This document shows, piece by piece, positions 16,597-24,816 of a DNA stretch of 58,214 nt; position 1 is the first letter of the stretch; every line of letters begins with the position of its first letter. The notes beneath the pieces are model-generated. The model had not been told where the DNA came from. It did not search any database and was given only the letters and a program-made list of their open reading frames with translations. The position numbers and the translations under genes were made by a program. The stretch comes from JBCBRD01 sp039819785 (GTDB lineage: Bacteria; Pseudomonadota; Alphaproteobacteria; Rhizobiales; Hyphomicrobiaceae), in assembly GCA_039819785.1 (NCBI GenBank), contig JBCBRH010000027.1, positions 1 through 58,214 of the forward strand, written 5' to 3'.

Positions 16597-17226
16597 TCAT
16601 CCAGACAACGTTCCTTTTGTCGACGGCACACGTCCACCTTGGCGTGGGTCCATGGCAACCGCCTGACGCAAGGCCCGCGCCAACGCCTTGAAACATGTTT
16701 CGGCAATGTGGTGGTTGTTGGCCCCATAGAGCGTTTCGATGTGGATAGTCATACCGGCATTCTGTGCAAAGGCCTGAAACCACTCGCGAAACAACTCGGT
16801 GTCCATATCCCCGACTTTGTTTGCGCTAAACGCGGTATTCCAAACCAGAAACGGCCGGCCCGACACGTCGACGGCACACCGGGTCATGCACTCATCCATG
16901 GGCAGATGAACATCCGCATACCGCGTAATGCCGGCACGGTCGCCGAGTGCTTCCGCGATGGCCTGCCCGAGCGCGATGCCGCTGTCCTCGGTGGTATGGT
17001 GAAAATCGATATGCAGGTCGCCCTTGGCAACCAGCTTGATATCAATCAGGGAATGGCGGGCCAGTTGCTCGAGCATATGGTCAAGGAACCCGATCCCTGT
17101 CGTGACATCATATGCACCTGTCCCGTCGAGATTAACTTCGACGTGGATGGCCGTCTCTTTGGTTTGCCGATCCCGCTTCGCCGAGCGGTCTTTCGACTTT
17201 ACCGCCACATCTGCCAACGTGTTCAC
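16597..17226 (-). CDS. hisB: Imidazoleglycerol-phosphate dehydratase
   Basis: 209 residues from a GTG at 17226; an ATG at 17283 would add 19. It removes water from imidazole glycerol phosphate. The manganese-binding repeats are clear: GFLDHMLEQLARHS with HIDFHHTTEDSGIALGQA, and later HLPMDECM...GANNHHIAETCFKALARAL. A GGAGG ribosome-binding site just before the GTG supports that start, whereas the ATG has none. It is the first gene of the his group on this strand. The single-domain form (no phosphatase) is the usual one outside enterobacteria. Confidence 0.94.
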   Translation of the reverse strand: MNTLADVAVKSKDRSAKRDRQTKETAIHVEVNLDGTGAYDVTTGIGFLDHMLEQLARHSLIDIKLVAKGDLHIDFHHTTEDSGIALGQAIAEALGDRAGITRYADVHLPMDECMTRCAVDVSGRPFLVWNTAFSANKVGDMDTELFREWFQAFAQNAGMTIHIETLYGANNHHIAETCFKALARALRQAVAMDPRQGGRVPSTKGTLSG

Positions 17227-17495
17227 CCAACCTCCGCTTTCGTCGTGGTGGTAACGTAAGGCAATTCGCGCCTTTCGTACCATTAAAACGCAATATTACC
17301 CCGCGAAAACCGATCAAACAAACCGCAATTCAGCGCTAGGCGTTGCACGCAACCCCTCATCGCCCTATGTCAGGCGTCCTCGTACGACCGATCGATGGCG
17401 GGCACTCAGACCCGCGCCGACATTAAAAATCGTCCCAACAAAACAAATCAGCTTCTGGAAGTCCTCCAACCAACGCGCCCAACCCAAAAGGCACC

Positions 17496-18050
17496 ATGGA
17501 CAATCACGAACCCACAACTTGGCACGCCACGACTATTTTGACCGTCCGCAAAGATGGCAAAGTCGTCATCGCGGGAGATGGCCAGGTCAGCCTTGGACAA
17601 ACCGTTATCAAGGCCAACGCACGCAAAGTCCGCCGCCTGGGCAAGGGTGACGTCATCGGCGGTTTCGCCGGGGCAACGGCGGACGCTTTTACGCTGTTTG
17701 AACGGCTCGAAGCCAAACTGGAACAATACCCAAGCCAATTGATGCGCGCCGCCGTCGAACTGGCTAAGGATTGGCGGACGGACCGCTACCTCCGCCGCCT
17801 CGAAGCCATGATGATTGTCGCCGACAAGGACACCACGTTGGTCCTGACCGGAACCGGTGACGTATTGGAACCGGACGCCCTCGTCATGGGGATCGGTTCA
17901 GGCGGGAACTATGCGCTTTCGGCGGCACGCGCCCTCCTCGACCAGCCACTATCAGCAGAAGAAATCGCGCGCCGGTCAATGAAAATCGCGGCCGAAATCT
18001 GTGTCTACACAAACGACAACCTTGTGATCGAGACGATCAATATCGCGTAG
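17496..18050 (+). CDS. hslV: ATP-dependent protease subunit HslV
   Basis: 184 residues. The proteolytic dodecamer of the HslUV (ClpYQ) protease. The catalytic threonine follows the short propeptide in WHATTILTVRK; KDGKVVIAGDGQVSLGQTV and GKGDVIGGFAGATADAFTLFERLE are characteristic. It ends with the conserved CVYTNDN near the C-terminus. A ribosome-binding site AAAGG stands just upstream. hslU follows 490 bases later, with a small SMR gene between them. Confidence 0.97.
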   Translation: MDNHEPTTWHATTILTVRKDGKVVIAGDGQVSLGQTVIKANARKVRRLGKGDVIGGFAGATADAFTLFERLEAKLEQYPSQLMRAAVELAKDWRTDRYLRRLEAMMIVADKDTTLVLTGTGDVLEPDALVMGIGSGGNYALSAARALLDQPLSAEEIARRSMKIAAEICVYTNDNLVIETINIA

Positions 18051-18125
18051 CCAACACAGCTTGAAGGATGCAAATCCGAACACAACGCGAACGACCACAG
18101 CGAGATACCCAACAATGAGACACCG

Positions 18126-18461
18126 ATGACGCTTCAGTGGATTTACCTGCTCTCAGCCGGTGGTCTTGAGATCATTGCAACGACACTGTTTCGCTATACC
18201 GAGGGTCTCACGCGCCTTGGCCCGACACTTGGCTTTTGCGCCGTCGGCCTTTTAAGCTTTTATCTTCTGAACCGTTCAATAAACGGCCAGGGCGCCATAC
18301 CCCTGGGAACGGCTTATGCCGTGTGGACGGGGATTGGGGCCGCGGGAACGGCCTTCATCGGTTTGACGTTTTACGGCGAACCATCAACGACAATGCGGCT
18401 GGTCTTTCTAACCCTACTGATCGGCAGCATCATCGGGCTGAAGTTCGTATCTGGAACATGA
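18126..18461 (+). CDS. SMR family small multidrug-resistance-like transporter
   Basis: 111 residues with four membrane helices. The family signature is visible: the first helix carries the proton/substrate Glu (GGLEIIATT, Glu15), followed by SFYLLNRSI...AIPLGTAYAVWTGIGAAGTAFIG and the last helix MRLVFLTLLIGSIIGLKF. Such proteins export cationic drugs or guanidinium and work as dimers. Whether this one is of the Emr, Gdx or Sug type cannot be decided. It sits between hslV and hslU on the same strand, so it is likely cotranscribed with them. Confidence 0.9.
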   Translation: MTLQWIYLLSAGGLEIIATTLFRYTEGLTRLGPTLGFCAVGLLSFYLLNRSINGQGAIPLGTAYAVWTGIGAAGTAFIGLTFYGEPSTTMRLVFLTLLIGSIIGLKFVSGT

Positions 18462-18538
18462 CATCCCCGCACGCAACAGGCCACAAGCCAGACGTCACCT
18501 CACGAGCACTTGAAACCACAATATAAAAAAGACACCCC

Positions 18539-19852
18539 ATGACATCTTTTTCACCCCGTGAAATCGTTTCCGAACTCGACCGCCACATCGTCGGGCAGAA
18601 CGACGCAAAACGCGCGGTCGCCATCGCATTGCGCAACCGATGGCGTCGCCAGCAACTGACAGGATACATGCGAGAAGAGGTGCTGCCAAAGAACATTTTG
18701 ATGATCGGCCCGACGGGCGTTGGAAAGACCGAAATTTCCCGGCGACTTGCCCGGCTCGCAGGCGCCCCCTTTACCAAAATCGAAGCCACGAAGTTCACAG
18801 AAGTGGGCTACGTCGGCCGCGACGTGGAAAGCATCATCCGCGATCTGGTTGAAGTTGGCATTGGCCTCGTGCGCGATGTCAAACGCCGCGAGGTGCGCTC
18901 CAAGGCGGAACTCAACGCTGAGAACCGGGTGCTGGACGCCCTAGTCGGATCGACAGCCCAGGCTTCGACGCGCGACAACTTTCGTGCCCGCCTCCGCGCC
19001 GGCGAACTCGACGACAAAGAAATCGAAATCGATGTCCAAGACGCAAGTGGCGGCATCCCCATGTTCGATATTCCCGGCAATCCCGGCGCTTCAATGGGTG
19101 CCATCAACATTGGCGACATGCTCGGCAAAGCACTTGGGGGGCGCACAAAGAAAAAGCGTGTCACGGTCTCAGACAGCCACACACTTCTCATTGCCGAGGA
19201 AAGCGACAAGCTGATCGACTCTGATCAAATCACCGCTGAAGCCATCGAAGCCGTTGAGAACGATGGCATCGTCTTCCTGGATGAGATCGACAAGATCTGT
19301 TCCCGCTCGGAGGGTGGCCGCGGCGGCGCGGATGTGTCCCGTGAAGGCGTGCAGCGTGACCTGCTTCCCCTCATCGAAGGCACCACGGTCGCCACCAAGC
19401 ATGGTCCCGTCAAAACCGACCACATCCTGTTCATAGCTTCCGGGGCATTCCACGTCGCAAAGCCATCCGACCTTCTGCCTGAATTGCAGGGCCGCCTGCC
19501 CATTCGCGTGGAACTCCAAGCCCTCACGCGCGATGACTTCCGCCGCATCCTGACTGAAACCGAAGCCAGTCTCATCAAGCAGTATGTGGCACTGATGGCC
19601 ACCGAAGGCCTTACCCTGGTCTTCACCGAGGACGGGATCGAAGCCCTGGCTGACACAGCCGTCGAAGTGAATTCAACGGTCGAAAACATCGGCGCTCGAC
19701 GCCTGCAAACCGTCATGGAACGCGTCCTCGATGAGATTTCGTTTGAAGCCTCAGACCGTGACGGTCAGGCCGTGACAATCGACGCCGCCTACGTCAACGA
19801 CCGCATCGGCGAACTGGCCAAAAACACAGACCTTTCCAAGTTCATTCTTTGA
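18539..19852 (+). CDS. hslU: HslUV protease ATPase subunit
   Basis: 437 residues, the normal length. AAA+ unfoldase that feeds substrate to HslV. Walker A is GPTGVGKTE (about residue 60), Walker B is VFLDEIDKIC, sensor region FIASGAFHVAKPSDLLPELQGRLPIRVEL. The I-domain (about 110-240) includes a Gly-rich loop. The C-terminus ends DLSKFIL, the peptide that docks into HslV. Ribosome-binding site weak. Same strand as hslV and the SMR gene. Confidence 0.97.
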   Translation: MTSFSPREIVSELDRHIVGQNDAKRAVAIALRNRWRRQQLTGYMREEVLPKNILMIGPTGVGKTEISRRLARLAGAPFTKIEATKFTEVGYVGRDVESIIRDLVEVGIGLVRDVKRREVRSKAELNAENRVLDALVGSTAQASTRDNFRARLRAGELDDKEIEIDVQDASGGIPMFDIPGNPGASMGAINIGDMLGKALGGRTKKKRVTVSDSHTLLIAEESDKLIDSDQITAEAIEAVENDGIVFLDEIDKICSRSEGGRGGADVSREGVQRDLLPLIEGTTVATKHGPVKTDHILFIASGAFHVAKPSDLLPELQGRLPIRVELQALTRDDFRRILTETEASLIKQYVALMATEGLTLVFTEDGIEALADTAVEVNSTVENIGARRLQTVMERVLDEISFEASDRDGQAVTIDAAYVNDRIGELAKNTDLSKFIL

Positions 19853-20017
19853 CGCCGGTCCAACCGCCTATCAATCGTCACATCAAGCACTTGAAGCCTG
19901 AGCGCTGCACCACACATCAACGGTATCGGCTCTTGAAACCAACAGTTCGAGCCGGCGCGGGTGGTGTTCTAACACCAGTAGCCCGCCCACCCGTTGCACC
20001 AGGATGGAGCGCAAACG

Positions 20018-20356
20018 ATGATCGATCTGCAAGACCTCAACGACAAACTTGGCCATCTCACCCAGGGCGAGGGCCTTAGCTCCGTTCTAGGGCCTGATCA
20101 GCTCAGTGAGCTGGTTGGCCAGGTTGGTATCGACCCAGCCGAAATCGCCAACATGGCCCCTGAAGACATCATGACGACCCTCTCGGAAAATGGGGTCGAC
20201 CTCAGCCAGTTCGCGGAAACAGACATCCAGGCGTTGATCGAACAGGTCACAAGCGAGCAGGGTGAAGGCTTGATGGGTATGGCACAAGAGGCCGCGCAAA
20301 ATGGCGGCCTGGGCGATATGGTGCAAAACGTTCTCGGCCGTTTCCTCGGACGCTGA
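20018..20356 (+). CDS. Small acidic hypothetical protein
   Basis: 112 residues, acidic and rich in Gln, Leu and Asp. Two recurring segments, each a short helix ending in D-x-x-Q/L (LGPDQLSELVGQVGIDPAEIA and LSENGVDLSQFAETDIQAL), suggest a repeat of helical hairpins. No signal peptide or membrane span. The C-terminal NVLGRFLGR is amphipathic. The ATG at 20018 is chosen for its GGAG upstream; an ATG at 19994 is possible. A clear terminator follows about 130 bases later. Family not recognised. Confidence 0.65.
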   Translation: MIDLQDLNDKLGHLTQGEGLSSVLGPDQLSELVGQVGIDPAEIANMAPEDIMTTLSENGVDLSQFAETDIQALIEQVTSEQGEGLMGMAQEAAQNGGLGDMVQNVLGRFLGR

Positions 20357-20482
20357 GGATGCAAACCAAGGCCAATTCCATCACATAAGCGATGGATGCT
20401 TGATTGCTCATTAGCTTACGGAACAAGGCACACAAGCCCGAACGAGGCAATTTAACCGAGGCCAAGCCGTATCCCGAATACA

Positions 20483-20513
20483 GCCGCGCGGATATCCTTT
20501 CTGCGCGGCTTTT
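20483..20513 (+). terminator. Rho-independent terminator
   Basis: GCCGCGC (20483-20489) pairs with GCGCGGC (20503-20509) around a 13-base loop, followed by TTTTGCTATTTT. It ends the transcript of the small acidic protein gene and stands before rlmN. Confidence 0.75.
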
Positions 20514-20642
20514 GCTATTTTCCCGGCGGCATGCCAATTCCCCAACGCGATCCATGCAGCATTTCCAACGACCGGCCACGCGGTTGAACCCACGTCAAGC
20601 ACCTTGTCTACCATTTCAGAACCTTCGGAGACCGCCTTCGCC

Positions 20643-21848
20643 ATGGTCGTAGTACGCGACATCCTCGACATCCAAGCCTCGCCCAACTCGACCACCCTGC
20701 CCACCGAAGTGGCAGCGGTCCGCCCGTCGCTGGCAGGCTTCGACCGTACCGCGCTGTCTTCAGCTTTGTCCGCACTTGGGGTGCCCGACCGGCAAATCCG
20801 CATGCGCACCGCCCAGCTCTGGACTTGGATCTACGCCCGCGGCGCGACGTCCTTCGACGAGATGACCGACGTCTCCAAAGATCTGCGCGCCGAACTCGCA
20901 AAGCGCCACACCCTGGATCGCCTCGAAATTGTCAGTGAGCAGGTCTCAAACGACGGCACACGGAAGTGGCTCCTGCGTCTTCCCGTGCGTGGCCACGAAC
21001 GCAAAGCACCCGAAATCGAAACCGTCTACATTCCAGAAACTGACCGTGGCACGTTGTGCATCTCATCCCAGGTTGGCTGCACACTCACATGCACGTTTTG
21101 CCACACGGGCACGCAGCGCCTCGTACGCAATCTTACGACCGATGAAATCGTCGGCCAGATCATGTTGGCACGGGATCGCCTTGGCGATTGGCCAGGTGCA
21201 CCAGCACCCACCGATGTCGTCAAACTCCCCGATGCCGACCGCAAGATTACCAACATCGTTCTGATGGGAATGGGCGAACCTCTCTACAATTTCGACGCCG
21301 TTGCAGCCGCAATGGGCGTAGCAGCCGAAAATGGCGGACTGAACTTTTCGAAGCGTCGCATTACACTTTCAACCTCTGGCGTCGTTCCAGAGATCCCACG
21401 CTGGGGTGCGGAAACCGACACCATGCTGGCGATCTCGCTCCACGCCGTCCGCGATGAGCTGCGCAACGAACTTGTGCCCATCAACAAACGCTATCCAATC
21501 GCAGATCTGCTCGAAGCCTGCCGGAACTATCCAGGCTTGTGCAATGCGCGCCGCATCACGTTCGAATATGTGATGTTGAAAGGGATCAACGACACGCTCG
21601 CCGAAGCCCGTGAACTTGTCCGGCTCTTGGATGGCATTCCCGCCAAGATCAATCTCATCCCGTTCAACCCCTGGCCTGGATCACCTTATGAGTGCTCCAC
21701 CTCGGGCCAGATTGAACGCTTCGCCGATGTGGTCAACCGCGCTGGTTACGCCAGCCCCGTGCGTACGCCCCGCGGCCGAGATATCTTCGCCGCCTGTGGC
21801 CAGCTCAAATCCGCCAGCGAAAAACAGCGCGCCTCCGAACGCATGTAA
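20643..21848 (+). CDS. rlmN: Dual-specificity 23S rRNA / tRNA methyltransferase RlmN
   Basis: 401 residues from the ATG at 20643; a TTG at 20604 would add 13. Radical-SAM enzyme that methylates C2 of adenine 2503 in 23S rRNA and of A37 in some tRNAs. The cluster motif is CTLTCTFC, followed by HTGTQ; the GMGEPLYNFD motif and the methyl-carrying cysteine near the C-terminus (FAACGQL) are present. No strong ribosome-binding site for either start. A repeat element and the remains of a YdeI-like gene follow. Confidence 0.96.
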   Translation: MVVVRDILDIQASPNSTTLPTEVAAVRPSLAGFDRTALSSALSALGVPDRQIRMRTAQLWTWIYARGATSFDEMTDVSKDLRAELAKRHTLDRLEIVSEQVSNDGTRKWLLRLPVRGHERKAPEIETVYIPETDRGTLCISSQVGCTLTCTFCHTGTQRLVRNLTTDEIVGQIMLARDRLGDWPGAPAPTDVVKLPDADRKITNIVLMGMGEPLYNFDAVAAAMGVAAENGGLNFSKRRITLSTSGVVPEIPRWGAETDTMLAISLHAVRDELRNELVPINKRYPIADLLEACRNYPGLCNARRITFEYVMLKGINDTLAEARELVRLLDGIPAKINLIPFNPWPGSPYECSTSGQIERFADVVNRAGYASPVRTPRGRDIFAACGQLKSASEKQRASERM

Positions 21849-21864
21849 GCCGGTTCCATCGAAC

Positions 21865-22462
21865 ATGACGAAGACTGAAAACCTCGAAAAGGTGGAGATC
21901 GCCTCGCTAGAGCATGTTCAGGAAAAGTGTCCGCGGTTTTCCGCCCGGAACATGCTCCAAATCAAGAGCTTGGAGCCTGCTTTGCGAGCCCACGAATAGC
22001 AAACAGGCTCCAGCCGAATTGCGTGATTGGCTGGCGAAAAACCACACCCAGGCCGAGAGCGTTTGGCTGGTAACTTACAAAAAACAAGCACCGGACAAGT
22101 ACGTTTCCCCGGGTGTGGTTTTGGACGAACTGATCTGCTTTGGCTGGATCGACGGGATCCGTCGCCAGCTGGACGAAGACAGAACCATGCAGCTCATTGC
22201 GCGTCGCAAGACGCAGCATTGGGCAAAGAGCTATAAGGACCGAGCCCACAAACTCACCAATGAAGGACGCATGCACGAGGCCGGTTGGCGGTCGATAGCC
22301 AAAGGAAAGGCCAACGGTCTGTGGGCGTTCATGGACGACGTCGATGCATTGATCCAGCCTGACGATTTGCGAAACGCATTCGCAGCCCAACCGACCGCCG
22401 CGGCATTCTTCAACGCATCGGCCAGCCCCACAGAAAGCCCTGCGGCCAGGCTCTCGTTTTGA
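21865..22462 (+). pseudogene. YdeI/OmpD-associated family gene split by a repeat element
   Basis: The body (from about 22013) reads AELRDWLAKNHTQAESVWL, then DELICFGWIDGIRRQLDEDR, the hallmark of the YdeI/OmpD-associated family. The expected N-terminus lies upstream in another frame: an ATG at 21865 gives MTKTENLEKVEIASL and then runs into repeat copy C. Removing 103 bases of the element joins IASL to AELRDW in frame. An ATG inside the repeat (21914) opens an uninterrupted frame of 182 codons that might still be translated, but it has no ribosome-binding site. The C-terminus also ends early relative to relatives I recall. I call it disrupted. Confidence 0.75.
21908..22012. repeat. 105-bp double-hairpin element, copy C (inside a gene)
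   Basis: 105 bases from TAGAGCATGTTC to GGCTCCA. The first hairpin pairs GAGCATGTTC (21910) with GAACATGCTC (21948-21957), with an inner GGAAAA/TTTTCC stem. The second pairs GGAGCCTGCTTTGC with GCAAACAGGCTCC. It lies within the 5' part of the YdeI-like gene, so this copy arrived after the gene existed. The two terminal bases read TA on the left and CA on the right, close to a TA target duplication. Confidence 0.93.
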
Positions 22463-22553
22463 TTTTCGCGACCAACTCAACTACGGCTGACCCAGACATC
22501 GAACCATAGTCGGCAACACATCGAACACGCGAGCCGGGGGGCATCGAAGCACC

Positions 22554-22982
22554 ATGATCCTGAAAACCATAGGCCGCATGCTATGGCTGCCGATTGCTTG
22601 CCTGATCTCGGGCCTGGTCGCAGCCTTTGTCCTTCTCACGCTGGGCCAGGAACGCCTTGTGCAGATCATGGCCGCCAACGGCGAGGAACTCGCCGACATG
22701 GCGATCCTCGCGCGGCTCCTCGCCGAAGGTGTTGCTCTTGCAGCCAGCCTGACGCTCATTCCGGCATTGGCATTCATCATCATTGGCGAAGTTGCCCGCA
22801 TCAGATCAGCGCTCTACTACATTCTCGGTGGCGGCGCGGCTCTCCTGGCGATCCCGATCCTCGCCCGCTACGGTCAAACCGCCGAGTTGGCGGCACCGTC
22901 ACCCGAAATCTGGCAGGTGTTTGCAACCGCCGGGTTCGCTGGTGGTTTCGTCTACTGGCTGATTGCCGGGCGCTACACCTGA
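22554..22982 (+). CDS. Four-helix membrane protein, first of a tandem pair
   Basis: 142 residues with four predicted membrane spans (about 10-30, 55-78, 86-104, 115-137). The last helix FATAGFAGGFVYWLIAGR matches the last helix of the next gene (TAGACAGWVYWLIAAR), and the loop IRSALYYILGGG matches IRKATYFVIAGG. The two are paralogues by tandem duplication. I do not recognise the family; no charged residues that would suggest an enzyme are seen in the helices. Confidence 0.75.
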   Translation: MILKTIGRMLWLPIACLISGLVAAFVLLTLGQERLVQIMAANGEELADMAILARLLAEGVALAASLTLIPALAFIIIGEVARIRSALYYILGGGAALLAIPILARYGQTAELAAPSPEIWQVFATAGFAGGFVYWLIAGRYT

Positions 22983-23094
22983 TGCATCAACCCAGGCGGT
23001 TGCCTCGTCAGATGCTGCAGATCAGACATGACCGTTTGAGATAATCGGGCGAGAAACGCAGACAACGCATCTCGCGAAATAAGGAAATCCAGCC

Positions 23095-23580
23095 GTGTTG
23101 CGGGCACTGGGAACAGCGCTGAAAATTATCATCGGCTTCGCGTTGGCGTGCTTCGTCGCGGGCGCCATTCAGGTGGGGTTTGTGGTCACGCCCTTCGACC
23201 TGATGCAGATCCCGCTCGACCAGCGTTTGGAACGATTGGGCTTGGCCAGCCTCTGGGCGTTATTCGCAGCCAACCAGACAGCGGTGTTCGCAAGCCCGTT
23301 CGCCTTGATCGCCATCATCTTTGCCCTCTGGAATAGAATCCGCAAGGCGACATACTTTGTGATCGCTGGCGGCCTCATTGGCTTAATCGGCTTGTTGACC
23401 CAGATCGCAAGCGAAAGCCCCGGCGACCCGTCCATTGCAAACCTGTACGCCACAACGGCTTATCTCACAGCGGGCGCCTGTGCGGGCTGGGTGTATTGGC
23501 TGATCGCAGCCCGTCGGACCGGCAAGCAACCGGTTGCCGCAAGACGCCCGCCAAAGCCAAATTCTTCCCCCGCGACGTAA
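23095..23580 (+). CDS. Four-helix membrane protein, second of a tandem pair
   Basis: 161 residues, paralogue of the preceding gene with the same four-span layout, and a basic Pro-rich tail of about 20 residues (GKQPVAARRPPKP). The start is a GTG at 23095, backed by an AAGGA ribosome-binding site about 9 bases before it. The pair is 112 bases apart and probably cotranscribed. Function unknown. Confidence 0.75.
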   Translation: MLRALGTALKIIIGFALACFVAGAIQVGFVVTPFDLMQIPLDQRLERLGLASLWALFAANQTAVFASPFALIAIIFALWNRIRKATYFVIAGGLIGLIGLLTQIASESPGDPSIANLYATTAYLTAGACAGWVYWLIAARRTGKQPVAARRPPKPNSSPAT

Positions 23581-23606
23581 TGCACTATGCTGCAACTAAG
23601 CCTTGT

Positions 23607-23648
23607 TGCGCCGCAAAATAAGAGCTAGCGTGCTGATACTGCGCCGCA
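23607..23648 (+). promoter_or_regulatory. Two TGCGCCGCA motifs, putative PhaR operators
   Basis: TGCGCCGCA occurs at 23607-23615 and again at 23640-23648, 33 bases apart, about three helical turns. The second is part of a perfect CTGC-N3-GCAG, the operator described for the polyhydroxyalkanoate regulator PhaR of Paracoccus and Rhodobacter. The same TGC-N3-GCA motif recurs before the phasin gene (35372 and 35466). They lie about 90-130 bases before the gene at 23734. Confidence 0.55.
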
Positions 23649-23733
23649 GCATGGCATCGTGGCGAATTCGGGGTTTCAGGACACATCCGGTCCATTGAAA
23701 ACCGGCAGGGATTGGGGCCCGGGCACAGATCAA

Positions 23734-24519
23734 ATGATGGACAAGAAGACGACAGCAAAATTCCAGGAAAGCTACAACCTGGCCGCTAAGGGCTACACGG
23801 CCGCAACGGGTGCGGCCTGCAGCACCTTCACAACGGCGCTGTTCCAAGCCTGGATCGACAGCCTTGAAAGCGTGCGCCCCGGCAAGGACCCAGAACCACA
23901 GCCGACGTCCTGGTATCGTCACCCAGACAAGCCGTCACTCAATCCGCTTGAAAACGCGAGCCGGTCAGCCTGGCCATTCACGCCAATGCAGTGGGCGCGA
24001 ATGCCGATCCCCGGCTGGTGGATGATGACGCCGACGCGCCACCCAACAACTACATGGCCCATGGCCTATGGCTTGGAAGCCAGCGGCATCCCCAAACCAG
24101 TCGCTTGGCCCTTGGCAGAGGCTAACTCAGCCGCGTTTGATGCCTATCAGACTGCCATGGCGGCCTGGCGCGAGCAGCTGTTTGCCTGGGAACGCGTGGC
24201 ATCGACGCTGACGGACCCATCAGCTCAACAGCACACTCATCAGGAAACGCCCAGAAAGACAGCCGAAACGCGAACAAGACAGCCTGATCGGCCCGCATCG
24301 CCAAGTCTGTTTTCAACACCAAACATGGACTCACCCAAACCTGATAATTCGAACGAACCTACATTTGCATCCACCGACCCGATGGAGCTGGCATTGTCCT
24401 GGCAAGCCGCCAACGCCGAAGCCCTGACGGCTTGGTGGGATGGCTTCATTGACAACCCGACAGACCCCAACGGGCACAAGATTGGCTCGAAACAGGCGCC
24501 CAAAAAACCAACGTATTAA
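23734..24519 (+). CDS. Putative PHA-granule-associated protein (phasin-like, tentative)
   Basis: About 261 residues from the ATG at 23734 (a GTG at 23659 is possible). No signal peptide. It has an amphipathic helical start (FQESYNLAAKGYTAATGAACSTF in parts), a Trp/Pro-rich middle with PIPGWWMM, a second helical segment (AFDAYQTAMAAWREQLFAW), a low-complexity Pro/Thr/Gln linker, and a last helix LALSWQAANAEALTAWWDGF. It is not a standard phasin by sequence. The two upstream TGC-N3-GCA sites, like those of the phasin gene, are the reason to suggest a granule-linked role, which is inference. The strongly Trp-rich composition is unusual. Confidence 0.55.
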   Translation: MMDKKTTAKFQESYNLAAKGYTAATGAACSTFTTALFQAWIDSLESVRPGKDPEPQPTSWYRHPDKPSLNPLENASRSAWPFTPMQWARMPIPGWWMMTPTRHPTTTWPMAYGLEASGIPKPVAWPLAEANSAAFDAYQTAMAAWREQLFAWERVASTLTDPSAQQHTHQETPRKTAETRTRQPDRPASPSLFSTPNMDSPKPDNSNEPTFASTDPMELALSWQAANAEALTAWWDGFIDNPTDPNGHKIGSKQAPKKPTY

Positions 24520-24816
24520 TCTCCGCAGACGCGCCATCAGCCCTCCTGTCGGATATCAAACAATTCCAGGCCATCTCGGACAAAATCGAGAAACGCATGA
24601 TTTGCTTCGCCAAAGGCGATGCGGGTCCATCGACCACCTCGGCGATGCGGGCTCGTCGGACCGCTGTTAAAATTTCCAAGCAACGAAAAACGGCCTGACC
24701 GGTCACCGAACAGTCCGAAGCACGCCCAGCCATAACCAATCGCGGTTGCCCTGAAACGCGCCAGCCGTATAGTGCCCCGCGCCTCCAGCCAGAACCAAAA
24801 CCTACAGGACACCTTG

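Noticed and set aside
16534..17259. 241-codon plus-strand frame opposite hisB
   Set aside because: It is the antisense shadow of hisB and has no conserved sequence.
20357..20483. Possible small RNA between the acidic protein gene and its terminator
   Set aside because: It is simply the 3' untranslated part of that gene; no separate promoter is seen.
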